A stretch of 64,000 nt of DNA from Rotaria sp. Silwood1 (Eukaryota; Rotifera; Eurotatoria; Philodinida; Philodinidae): assembly GCA_905250075.1 (NCBI GenBank), contig CAJNOP010000010.1, positions 372,001 through 436,000 on the forward strand. Reading direction: 5' to 3'. Positions 54,523 to 64,000 of this stretch are shown one piece after another. The notes below the pieces were generated by a model. The model had not been told where the DNA came from. It searched no databases and saw only the letters and a list, made by a program, of their open reading frames with translations. How positions within the stretch are numbered: the stretch's first letter is position 1; every line of letters begins with the position of its first letter. The position numbers and the translations under genes were made by a program.

Positions 54523-54530
54523 TGACGTCA
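54523..54530. promoter_or_regulatory. CRE/ATF site upstream of UBA-Pth2 gene
   Basis: TGACGTCA lies 102 bp upstream of the chosen ATG (54632), in the 371-bp gap after the RUN-domain gene. Position and motif fit a core-promoter ATF/CREB site. Function is inferred. Confidence 0.45.
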
Positions 54531-54631
54531 TCGAAAAAGCGACACTATCGCATCATATTTGAGCATGAATAATCTATTTGAATAAACCAATGAAAGACGA
54601 TATAGTTATTTTAGATTGTTTAATAATCATT

Positions 54632-56418
54632 ATGGCAGAAGGAGGTCCTCCAGCAGCAGCTGCTGCATCTTCTTATTCGAACAGTGATGTCAATGAACAA
54701 TTTCTTAAGAGTTTAATGGAAATGGGTATTCATCGGGACGATGCTCGACAGGTTCTTGCTTTTTGTTAGTTTCTTATTTTCGTCAGGAAAATTTCAATTT
54801 CAGGCTTTGAGAATTGTTAATAATCGAAGTTTGGAAGATGCATTGGCAGTTGTTTTTGGTGAATCGCCTTCTTTTTCTGCAGAGTCTGTGACATCAACTA
54901 ATGGAGCTAGTATAGAACAGGCTACTCAAGTTTCTTATGAATCGGTAGGTTGATATTTATATTTCTTTAAAAATATTACTTAATAAAGTCTCAACCTTTT
55001 CGAATGATATCCGAAATCCTTACCACAGACAGATACTTAAAATAAAGAGGCAGATATTCGAGGAAATAAGTTTTAAACAATGTTTCCGCAGTTTTTCAGA
55101 AAACTTTGATCTTCCATAATACTGCATCGGCCTGCTTACGACCTTTGCTAACTTTATCCTAATGGGAGAAAACTTCGACCGTGAGCACTTGGAATAATTC
55201 TCAATAGGTAAAATTAGCAGTTTTTGTTTTTGATCTTCCTCGTCGAATTTATAGAGCCCTGAATGCCAATACCCTGCTTGGGGATCTAACATTTTACGTA
55301 CTTCTTTTAGCGCGTTCGGACAAGTTTAGACAGGAGCAGTAACCAGATCCAATGCGATCTTATGGAAAACCAGAGCTTCTGAAAAAACTCCCGAAAACTT
55401 TGTTTCATACATTTCTTCTCGAATATGTGTTCTTTGCCTTATGTGCTGTGTCTGTGGTAAAGATCTCATATGAATCAGTACCCTTAAGGCTCAAAAATCA
55501 TTCTTATAAAAATCATGAATTATCCAATAATCACACGTTATCAATATTTTTCTACTGTATGTCGATGTTTTTTTCATCTACGAAGAAACATTCGATATGG
55601 CTATTATTGAATATTGCTGCTAAACTTCTTGCTTTTCTTTATATAGCTGTTTACATAATCATTATTATGATGTCCATATGAGAAAAAAAAAACAAGAAAA
55701 GTACTACTTTTTTTTCTATTATCACTTCCGTTATCTAGAAGACAAAAAGAATTAACTTTTCATAGTCGAAAAACATAACATCATTGAATTGTCTTTTAAA
55801 GATCAAATTTAAATACATGATCGCTCTATCCATTAAAATAGTATTAACTAACATATTTCATGAATTAGATTTAATTGTAGATATAATTTATTTTTTCTTC
55901 AGAATGTAATACCAACTGATAGTGATACAACTGATCGAAACATGATGACCTATAAAATGTTATTTATTGTTAATGGTTCACTTTCTATGAGTTCAGGAAA
56001 GATTGCAGCACAAGTTGCGCATTCTGCAATTGATTTATATCAACAAATTCTTGATCGACGTTTGATGGCTATAAATTTTTGGCGTATTAGTGGACAAAGA
56101 AAAATCGTCGTTCGTGGTGATTCATCTGAAGAATTACTTGATATTGAACAGCGTGCATCTATAAATAAATCCGTTGTGACATCAATTATTCGTGATGCTG
56201 GTCGAACTGAAATCGCCAGTGGATCAATTACATGTCTTGGCCTTTTTGGTACTGATAGTCAATTAGATCCAATAACGGGTCATTTAAAATTAATGAATGA
56301 TTGTTTAAAATGTAGTGGTACCAATATTCCACAACAAAAATCGAAGAAAAAGAAACAAGATATGGAATCACAGCCACCACCACCGACGGATGCAGATGAT
56401 GCATCGAATACTCAATGA
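54632..56418 (+). CDS. UBA domain-containing peptidyl-tRNA hydrolase 2
   Basis: 258 residues from three exons (54632-54751, 54804-54944, 55903-56418). The N-terminus has an alanine run and then a UBA domain (about 15-60: FLKSLMEMGIHRDDARQALR, then NNRSLEDALAVVFGE), which binds ubiquitin. The Pth2 domain (about 100-225) has the family core KMLFIVNGSLSMSSGKIAAQ, then AHSAIDLY, GQRKIVVRGDSSEELL, IIRDAGRTEIASGS, and TGHLKLMNDC. Pth2 enzymes release peptides from peptidyl-tRNA. UBA-Pth2 fusions are known from other invertebrates. The tail is lysine-rich (KSKKKKQD) and then acidic. An upstream in-frame ATG at 54590 would add residues of hydrophobic character, so 54632 is preferred. The second intron is 958 bp and contains a fold-back. 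Confidence 0.9.
55012..55468. repeat. Older fold-back element in the UBA-Pth2 intron
   Basis: Inverted arms of about 170 bp. The left arm has CTTACCACAGACA near 55019 and AACTTTGATCTTCCATAA near 55101. The right arm has the same blocks on the opposite strand (TGTCTGTGGTAAAG near 55450, TTATGGAAAACCAGAG near 55360). Mismatches and small gaps are frequent, so it looks older than the other fold-backs here. It accounts for about half of the unusually long intron. Confidence 0.65.
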
Positions 56419-58680
56419 AATATGATTATTGGTTTTTTTTAATACTTATATTCCAGATCAAATCAAAGAATATAAAATTCTTGAAGTAAATCAATAGTAA
56501 ATTGCTATTACTTGAATGTATGTAAAGCAAATTTTATTGAAATAGAACAATGTTCGAAAAACCTTCAAGTCTTAAAATTAAAAATGCATAATAAAATTTC
56601 GAAAAGATAAAATTGAATTATTGTTTGATTTTCACAAGTCGTTATCATATTTGTTCGTCAAGAAAGATAATTCTTAGAACAATTATATATATGAGAATGA
56701 AGATTCTTTGTCTCAAGACAATAATGTTCAATGAAATAATTCAGATCCAAAATTGTTTTAAAAACAATTTAATAATTTCATGATTAATAAATGCTTCGAG
56801 GCGGTAATATTGAAAATATGTCTTCCCTCTTATATATATATATATATATGTGAAATTTAAGACATAAATTCACATGATGATGTATTTTGTATGTGATCTG
56901 TGATCGAATGATGAAATGAAAAAAGAAAAGTGAAAAACGACTACGTTGTGTTTTAAATATTGACGTCTCAAGAGAGGTCATCAGGTTCAAAATTTAGGGA
57001 ATCGAACTCGCGGGGATTCTACATCTCTAAATCAAGATGTATTTTTTTAAAGTAACTTTTCAAAGGTTTATCAAGATTATAATCCTTGCATAAATTTATG
57101 CCAAGAAGTATTATTTATATTAGAGTACAACTGTATTCTGATATTTCGTGTCTATCGTCAGTAATTCAAAAATCAAGACATTATTACAACTATGTCTGAA
57201 ATTTAACATATTAGCACTTAGACAATTAATAATACTGCATTTCAACTAACAAGGGAAATCTCCCAACTGATAAGTCACTTTTGAGTCAAGACTAAGTGTA
57301 TTATGTAGATCGGAATGATGCATAAATATCGTGAAAGAGTTCGTACGATGAACTTATTACTCTGAAGCTAATGCACTTTTACAGTATTTTTTTTTTGAAT
57401 ACATGTTGTAGTTCTACTCAGGAGCCGTGGGAAAACTGATTCTCAAATTTCATCTTAAAATTTTGCGTAGAGATTGGTCTTAACGAGAATAGTTTCTTGT
57501 GAAGGTCTCGGATCTTTTTGTTGTTTCAATCCTATATACAATACAGCTATAGTAAAAGCGTGTCTTTTATATCGTCGTTTACCTTGATAGATTCGATCTT
57601 CTTATTTCAGTCAAGTGTAAATTGGAAAATCTCTTTTTCTAGTATTCTGGAAGTGGGCCACGGTATTCATTTACGAGATATCGTAAAAAATGTGATATAC
57701 CCACAGCGATAACCTAAGGGCACGAATTTTTGTCAGGATATTCATAGCCCATTTGAAGCTACATAATGCATGTAGTTTCGACTCAAACGCATTTTATCAG
57801 TTGAGAGACTTCTCTGATGAGTATTTTTCATCTCTGAATGTATTAATATCCAAGACTTGTATAGGCCAATCTGGAATTGATATGCATATCTCATTCTATA
57901 ATGACCTATGCCAAGGCTTAGTACATTGCAAAAGAAAAACAATTGTGAGAACTTGTCAATTATCATGAATGACTTTTGAATGATTTGATTCTTTTAATGA
58001 GAAGAGAAGGATGTCTTTGAATTTTTTCTATTGATCGATTAGAGTAATGATCTACGTGTTTAATCAAATTTCTTTGGTTTGTACTCTTAATTCACAATAT
58101 CGAAAAAAAATCTTTCAGTAACTTTTTAGTGTTAATCTTATCTATCATTCTTTTTTTGTTGTCTTTCGTTATTTAATCTCTTGCCAATATGTTCTACATA
58201 CAGCTCAATAAGTCAAAGTAATCTCTTAGTTCATTGTTGATAAAACGTGTCAAACAACGCTGTAGGATTATCAATAGTAGAGAGTGCATATATACCTTCT
58301 TTCTTTTAACAGGAAAAAAACAAAGACACATAATTTTCAATAAGAAAAAGTTATGCCTCTTCTCATATGTTTATCATTGATTTAAAAACTCAATTATATA
58401 ACGATGACAACATAATCAAAAGAGAATGTGTTTTTGTCATTGTTCATCATTTAAGTTCAAAACAGGATAATCAATTGATGATTGCAAAAAAAAACCAATT
58501 TGTATGAATGAAAAGATCTAAATGACAGCACGTTCGATGTATCATCTAAATCCGAGAAAATGTTATCGAATGATTTTAATTGCACAACGGATTTGTGTAA
58601 TAAAGAATAAGAAGAGCAAAAAAATAAAAATAAAAACATATACACATACAAGGAGAAAGATCACTTAGTGATTTTAAAAA
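56419..58680. other. Intergenic upstream of the Dmbx-like gene
   Basis: About 2.3 kb without a supported gene. It contains an AT dinucleotide microsatellite near 56830-56850. Frames at 57518-57968 overlap on both strands and have no recognisable domain. The last kilobase probably includes regulatory DNA of the homeobox gene. Confidence 0.35.
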
Positions 58681-59427
58681 ATGCATCCATATGCATCAAT
58701 CTATTATTCATCATTTTCATCTTTTGTCAATCCATTGATGTCATCTGTAAGTGCTAGTGTAACACCATTTTTTCATGGATCACCTGATCGATTTACAGGT
58801 ATTGTGTTTGCGCTTTTTTGATTCCATTAGTTTTTTTGAATGAATCCAAATACATAATAGAATTTCTTCTTGATTCTCGACATCCACGCAAACAACGTCG
58901 TTCTCGTACAGCTTTTACCAGTCAACAATTACAAACATTAGAAAGATGTTTTGTTAAAACTCATTATCCTGATATTGTTATGAGAGAAAAACTTGCTCTC
59001 TTTACTAATTTACCTGAAGCTCGTGTACAAGTAAGATTATGTCAAATTGAACTATTTTAAAGATTGTTTTTTCCTATTTTAGGTATGGTTTAAAAATCGT
59101 CGAGCAAAATATCGAAAAAAACAAAAAATACTTATTGATCAATCGTCAAAAAATCGTACGGCCGGTATGAATGATGATAATTTAAGTGACTGCTCAAATT
59201 CAAATGACAATACACATTTGATCATATCTAATCATACAAATGATTCAACAATATCCGATCTAGTACGTCATCAAGTATCATCAATAACACATACTTCTTC
59301 CTTTACATTAAATAATGAACAACATTTAAAAAGTGACCCATCAATATGTAATTTTATTGGACAAAACGAACAATCAAAATGGCATTCAACTAAACATAAA
59401 TATTATATTGAAAATTTATTACAGTAA
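58681..59427 (+). CDS. DMBX: Paired-like homeobox protein, Dmbx type
   Basis: 210 residues from three exons (58681-58798, 58861-59030, 59083-59427). The homeodomain begins [19 protein letters not shown], continues [14 protein letters not shown] and TNLPEARVQ, and ends [15 protein letters not shown]. The lysine at homeodomain position 50 (WFKNRR) and the NLPEARVQ block fit Dmbx better than Otx, whose equivalent is NLPESRVQ. The leader (residues 1-40, [15 protein letters not shown]) precedes [12 protein letters not shown], similar to the Dmbx segment before the homeodomain. The second intron interrupts helix 3 at the usual position for paired-like genes. The tail is short, polar and lacks an obvious OAR motif. 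It probably acts in anterior neural patterning, by analogy. Confidence 0.85.
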
Positions 59428-60399
59428 CTTAATATTAATGGCAATATTAATTATTTACAATCGATAAATGTCTTTCATAAAAACGAAACTTGAGTTTAAA
59501 TTGTCTAATACTAAAATATAAACATATATTGAGGAAATTATAAAGAAAAGTTTTGATGTATCATTTGACATTTTGTCCACTGTATTTAATCTCAATCTAT
59601 TCAATGTTAGTTTATTCTGCGGATTTAGTTGTAAACAACAATGCATCATAATCATCTTAATATTGACCAGTAAAAAATTAACAGTAAAAAAGAAAGCTTC
59701 GTTCTGTAGATCTCATATATATTTACGAAGAAAATAATGAATGTAAGTTTTCAGTCAAAGTTGTTGCGATTCCTTTTCTATTACCAAATAGAGTAACCGC
59801 GAGTGTGAATCACTCGTTTTAACACTGTTGTCATTCATAGTTATACAGGCAAAAAATAAAAGATTTGTATGGCGAACAACATTGTTTAGAATTTCAAGAT
59901 CGAAGAGAAAAGTAAACAAAGAAAAGAGTGTAGAAATCAAGTACTAATATAAGCACAAGTAATAGTGAGGCAATCTTTAATGTATGACAATGTTTGTAAT
60001 CATTGGCGGAGGAGCAGAGAACGGTTAGTTTCCTTCGATGAGAATTTTGAAAGAAGTATTTCTTTTTCTCGTACGACAAATAACATATTTTTGTATCAGG
60101 AAAAAACACTTAAGGGTGTGAATTGGTCCGAGAGTGGGTGTCATATATCATAGCCCATGCCTACACCCACCCATAGCCTTCGGATCAATTTTGAGCCTTG
60201 CGCACACTATTGAGTATAGAAAGAAGAATCTAACAATTCTGAGCCTAGGACAACTTTTGCTCTACTAGTCGAGGTCTATCTATCCTGAATGTTTTCAGAG
60301 TGACGATAGACTTCTCCAACTTTCTAAGATCTTACATCATACGTCGACCGTACTTCGTTTTGAGGCGTTTTATAATATGAATATTATTCGATATTACAA
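59428..60399. other. Intergenic downstream of the Dmbx-like gene
   Basis: About 1 kb with no coding signal. It includes a G-rich hairpin at 60115-60208, described separately. Confidence 0.35.
60115..60208. repeat. Hairpin with GTGGGTGT / ACACCCACCC arms
   Basis: The left arm GTGTGAATTGGTCCGAGAG ending GTGGGTGT pairs with ACACCCACCCATAGCCTTCG followed by GATCAATTTT. There are a few mismatches and a bulge. It is similar in style to the hairpins at 39014 and 42205. Confidence 0.55.
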
Positions 60400-60822
60400 G
60401 ATTGAATAATGGAATTAAAAGAGTAACAAGATTATCAATCATTTTATTGATTATATCTGATCAACAACTGTGACGCTTCATTCTAACTACGGTAAGAACA
60501 TTATATCAGACATAAATAATACAAGAAAAAAGTCACAGAGAAGAAAATGAATATACAAAAAAAACACATTTCCTTTTTGTTCTTTTCAAACATTCCAATG
60601 CAAGGGAAGAAACGAGTCATCTGCATTGAAATGTTTGAAAAGAACAAAAAGGAAATGTGGTTTTTTGTATATTCGTTTTCTTCTCTGTGACTTTTTTCTT
60701 GTATTATTTGTCTGATATAATGTTCTTCCTGTAGTTAGAATGAAACGTCACACTTGTCGATCAGATATAATCAATAAAATGATTGATAGTCTTGTTACTC
60801 TTTTAATTTCATTATTGAAAGA
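60400..60822. repeat. Long fold-back element, arms ~200 bp
   Basis: The left arm is 60400-60603 and the right arm 60622-60822, with an 18-bp spacer. The arms match almost perfectly next to the spacer (CATTTCCTTTTTGTTCTTTT and its complement) and remain closely matched to the outer edges (TTAAAAGAGTAACAAG), with more mismatches outward. It is non-coding. Confidence 0.88.
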
Positions 60823-61852
60823 TATGAATTAGCTTCCTGTTCTGATTTTATGATTCTCGTTCGAAAATTCTCTGGTACTTGTTGAGGCGTATCCATGTAG
60901 ATGCATTCTTTGGAAATGATGTGCAATTATCGTAGACAGGTGAGATGAGTTGACAGATTTTAACTCTTTGTTTCTCTTTTAAATAATCTCACCTCATCAT
61001 CACCATGGTATCTTTGATCGTACCGTAGGAGTAAAACAGACGATTAACATCTGTACGCAGACCGGCCTCTATGCAGATAAATTTTCCTTGAGCGAGAGCA
61101 TTTTAATTGGTGTTCACAAGCAAACGCATTTTGCTAACTTCTCAGACATATTTGTTTCTTTTAGAACAGTAAATATTCTACCAAAATAAAACAAGTTGGA
61201 AAGTAGCAACCGGAACATACTCCACTAGAAAAAATAATAGCGACGAGAAATTAGATTTAATGGACTTGTTATTAGATGAACTTAACTTGTAACGCATTAT
61301 TAATCGCTCTGGAACTAGTCTTAAACCGTTTTGGATAGCTCTTCCGTCCCTGTTCATCTAACTTTTTTCAGAACGACCTTGTCGGCAAGTTTCTCGAGTA
61401 CTGCAGTGTTCACCTACGAAGTTCGAACGAAAACACTTTCTGGTGGATACAGTATTTTATCAATCAAATCCATACAGTAAAACTTGTCTATGTAGCCACC
61501 TGGCAGACCAAACGATAGATTTTTTTTTGAAATGAGCCTCTCTAACAAGGACACTCCCCACTTCTAAGCAGTTGACACTATTTTTAGGTCGTGCTACATA
61601 GTCAAACATCTCTTACATGGGTACATATAGTCGATATTTGAATCAATCCACTGTTCTGTTCGTTCTCATCACTCTCTGTTGTCTGAAAATGGGACGGAGA
61701 AAAGTTTCGCCCGACATAATAAAAAAAAATAACTTGTCTATGTGTTTCTAATTGTTCAGTTAATGATTAAAAAAGTATAAATAGTCGTATTATTTGACAT
61801 CGTTGTCTAAAGAGAAAAAATAAGAAAGGCTCCGAGAGTTACTGGTCCAAGC
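60823..61852. other. Intergenic between fold-backs
   Basis: About 1 kb without a supported gene. It contains a short inverted-repeat element at about 61477-61610, listed separately. Nothing else is recognised. Confidence 0.35.
61477..61610. mobile_element. Short element with pogo/Tigger-like terminus
   Basis: It begins TACAGTAAAACTTGTCTATG, resembling the CAGTAGAACCTC-type end of pogo/Tigger transposons, next to a TA. The end near 61610 carries GCTACATAGTC, the imperfect inverse of GTCTATGTAGC at the start. No transposase is present. The family assignment rests on a short match and is tentative. Confidence 0.35.
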
Positions 61853-62458
61853 AGGTATGTATCAGTGTCAGTGTGTCTACTGAAATACTGACACTGATCA
61901 CACTGAAAACACCGACACATATTACTCTGAAAATGCTGACATACTGACTCCACTGAACTTGACTCAAAAGAGACAAATCGGTACTTCGAGTACTTAAATC
62001 TACTTCAAGGTACTCGATAGTTACCGAAACGTTAGAAATAGACGAAATACTTCGAAAAGCAAGATGTCGAAATATGAAAACGTCGAAAAAGAAAAGTTCC
62101 AGACCAAAAGCACTAATTTCTGCTATATTGTTAGCATCCCTCTAACCTGTTGACACTCTAAATCTCACCAACACTCTCATGTTCCTATTTCGACATCTTG
62201 CTTTTCGAAGTATTCCGTCTATTTCTAACGTTTCGGTAACTATCGAGTACCTTGAAGTAGATTTAAGTACTCGAAGTACCGATTTGTCTATCTTGAGTCA
62301 AGTTCAGTGAAGTCAGTATGTCAGCATTTTCAGAGTAATCAGTGTTGATGTGTCGGTGTCGCCATTGGCATCGGTATAAGTGTTTCGGTGTGCTCGACAA
62401 GATCATTGTCGGTGTTTCAGTACTGTCCATTTTCAGTATACTGACACTGATACATCCT
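61853..62458. repeat. Long fold-back element with GTACTTCGAGTAC core
   Basis: The arms span 61853-62075 and 62182-62458 around a spacer of about 106 bp. Over roughly 105 bp nearest the spacer the arms are almost identical, including GGTACTTCGAGTACTTAAAT. The outer portions keep the edge TGTATCAGTGTCAGT but differ by insertions, the right arm being about 54 bp longer with extra CGGTGT-type words. It is non-coding. Confidence 0.88.
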
Positions 62459-62956
62459 TAAGTCCAATTATATTCCATAAAATAAAATAAAACTATAGAC
62501 TTTTCAATCCTAGTGGCTAAATGCCGTGGAAGATTGAGAAGGCACCCATATGAGTGCCGTACATAGTAGAATTCCAAATAAGCGTACTTCTTACAAGCGT
62601 GATCAGCTCAAGGCAGACTCTAGACTCGTTAGCCTGTTGTGCCTGCCAAGTGTTTTTCTCTGTCTGAACTATCTATCATTTTTTCCAGACTACTTGTCAG
62701 AAGCGGTGTCCTTTTTTACATACGGATATTATTATGCTATTTTAAAACAAATAGAAGACTGTCTTCATAAAAAGCTAAAAGAAAGATTTAGATCTCAATG
62801 AGATGATAAGACTAATCATTTATCAGTTTAGTGCACTGTATATCTGTAGACAAAAAATAAGTAGGAAACATTAACCTTTAGAAAACAACTAATTTTGATT
62901 ATAAACGTTTTCAATATATTTGACGAAATACTTGAAGAGAACATATTAGCTTGTCC

Positions 62957-63705
62957 AGCTAACAGTCTCTCAATTTTGATCTTTTTCATGAAAGCCTTGA
63001 AAGAAAACCAGAAACTAATTTTAGATTTTAAGTTCATGAACAAGTAGATTAAATATTTCTCTACAAAATAAAAGGTGTGTCGACTTCTAAAGTTAAATCG
63101 TTATGAAGGTAGAGCTATTTGACGAAGGGTTCCAAAAAATCGATTCTGACGCTATGTGAAAAGTTATTGTAAAAGCCTAAAGACGATAGAGCAAATATCT
63201 GAAAAGTATAACAATTTCTAGAGTTTTTGTGCTCTACAGTATGTAATAGTTTTCAAAGTTCGAAAACATCTCAATTAACTTTTATTAGGTAAAGAAAACT
63301 ACCAAAAACAGTAACGCACTCACTAAAAACGGCGAAAAATGTGATTGAGTTATCGTTTTTTGTAATTTTCTTCAGCTAATAAAAATTAATTGAAATGGCT
63401 TCAAACTTTGAAAACTATTACATACTGTAGAGCACAAAATCTCTAGAAATTGTTATACTTTTCAGATATTTGCTCTATTGTCTTCAGGCTTTTAAAATAA
63501 CTTTTCACATAGCGCCAAAATCGATTTTTGGAGCCCTTCATAAAACAGCTCTACCTTCATAACGATTCAACTTCCGAAGTCGACACACTTCCCATTTTGT
63601 AGAGAAATGTTTCATCTACTTTGTCATGTACTTAAAGTCTAGAATTAGTTTGTAGTTTAACTGCCAGGCTTTCATGATAAAGAAGCAAATCGGGAGATCG
63701 TTAGC
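62957..63705. repeat. Long fold-back element, arms ~365 bp
   Basis: The left arm is 62957-63323 and the right arm 63341-63705, with a spacer of about 17 bp. Shared blocks include GAGCAAATATCTGAAAAGTA, TGCTCTACAGTATGTAATAG and, near the outer edge, TCATGAAAGCCT. Similarity is high in the centre and weakens outward. It is non-coding and sits next to a zinc-finger-encoding fragment. Confidence 0.88.
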
Positions 63706-63717
63706 CGCATATGCTGA

Positions 63718-63891
63718 GCAGTCAAACGACGGGCTAAGGAAGAATCATCTCAGCTGACTAAGCAAAATAGAGCAGCGCTTTCTCTAGCTCTCTCTTCCAC
63801 TAGATCTGACGATAAGATGTGTACGCTGTGTGGAAAGATTTGTAAAAATCGACGTGGTTTTAACGTATATCGGCGATTTTGGTTTAAATAA
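63718..63891 (+). other. Fragment encoding a C-terminal zinc-finger tail, possible retroelement remnant
   Basis: An open frame with no start reads AVKRRAKEESSQLTKQNRAA and ends MCTLCGKICKNRRGFNVYRRF, then a stop. The C-x2-C-G-K-x-C-x-N-R-R-G pattern resembles the C-x2-C fingers found at the ends of some non-LTR retrotransposon proteins, but also other zinc-finger proteins. It begins 12 bp after the edge of the 62957 fold-back, so anything upstream has been displaced or lost. Family and function are uncertain. Confidence 0.35.
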
Positions 63892-64000
63892 AACGGTTAC
63901 AGATACACACGGTGATTTCATACGAAAAGTAAAAATAATTGAACTAATATAAAAAAATAATACAAATGAATATATTTGTCCTAACGAAAACTGTGGCAGG

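Noticed and set aside
56985-57015. tRNA T-arm-like sequence on the minus strand (GAGTTCGATTCCC)
   Set aside because: The flanking bases do not pair as a T-stem and no acceptor stem, D-arm or anticodon arm is present.
58861-59110. Otx identity for the homeobox gene
   Set aside because: The NLPEARVQ block and QRRSRTAF start fit Dmbx better, although both families share lysine 50.

Overview
The window looks like nuclear DNA from a bdelloid rotifer, Rotaria-like. It is very AT-rich. Most introns are 50-60 bp with GT/AG ends. Animal genes (FoxB and Dmbx homeobox-type factors, DENND1, RRP9, MCM9, TAF6) sit next to a bacterial/fungal-type GH78 alpha-L-rhamnosidase that carries introns and to an ADP-ribosyltransferase of a type enlarged in bdelloids. 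The species is inferred. No rRNA, tRNA, CRISPR array or recognisable viral gene was seen. All exon structures were assembled by eye from GT/AG splice signals, reading phase and similarity to remembered families.

Layout. 0.6-14.6 kb is a compact block: an EF-hand protein (+), the U3 snoRNP protein RRP9 (-), MCM9 (-), then the divergently transcribed GH78 enzyme (+). 14.6-22.8 kb is looser and holds a small possibly decayed gene, TAF6 (+) and FoxB (+). 22.8-44.1 kb is gene-poor and looks accessory. It holds an orphan secreted protein (-), a tandem/inverted repeat array, a GC-rich MITE-like element, an ADP-ribosyltransferase with a PBZ-like zinc finger (+), a three-BIR RING IAP (+), an F-box gene fragment (-) and a 1 kb ATGCATT-rich element with inverted ends. 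44.2-56.4 kb is a second compact plus-strand block: DENND1/connecdenn, a RUN-domain RUSC-like protein, and a UBA-Pth2 peptidyl-tRNA hydrolase. 56.4-64 kb holds a Dmbx-like homeobox gene and then a run of long fold-back elements.

Functional themes. RRP9 acts in U3 snoRNP, MCM9 in recombination repair, TAF6 in TFIID, and FoxB and Dmbx in development. DENND1 is a Rab35 activator and lies directly upstream of a gene resembling RUSC proteins, one of which is reported as a Rab35 effector. The ADP-ribosyltransferase and the IAP are both stress- and death-related families.

The most unusual signal is structural. At least five long fold-back (near-palindromic) sequences have arms of about 170-390 bp. 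Two of them lie inside introns of DENND1 and the Pth2 gene. In several, the arms match best next to the loop and diverge outward. Several shorter hairpins made of TGTGGG-like, telomere-resembling sequence are also scattered through the window.
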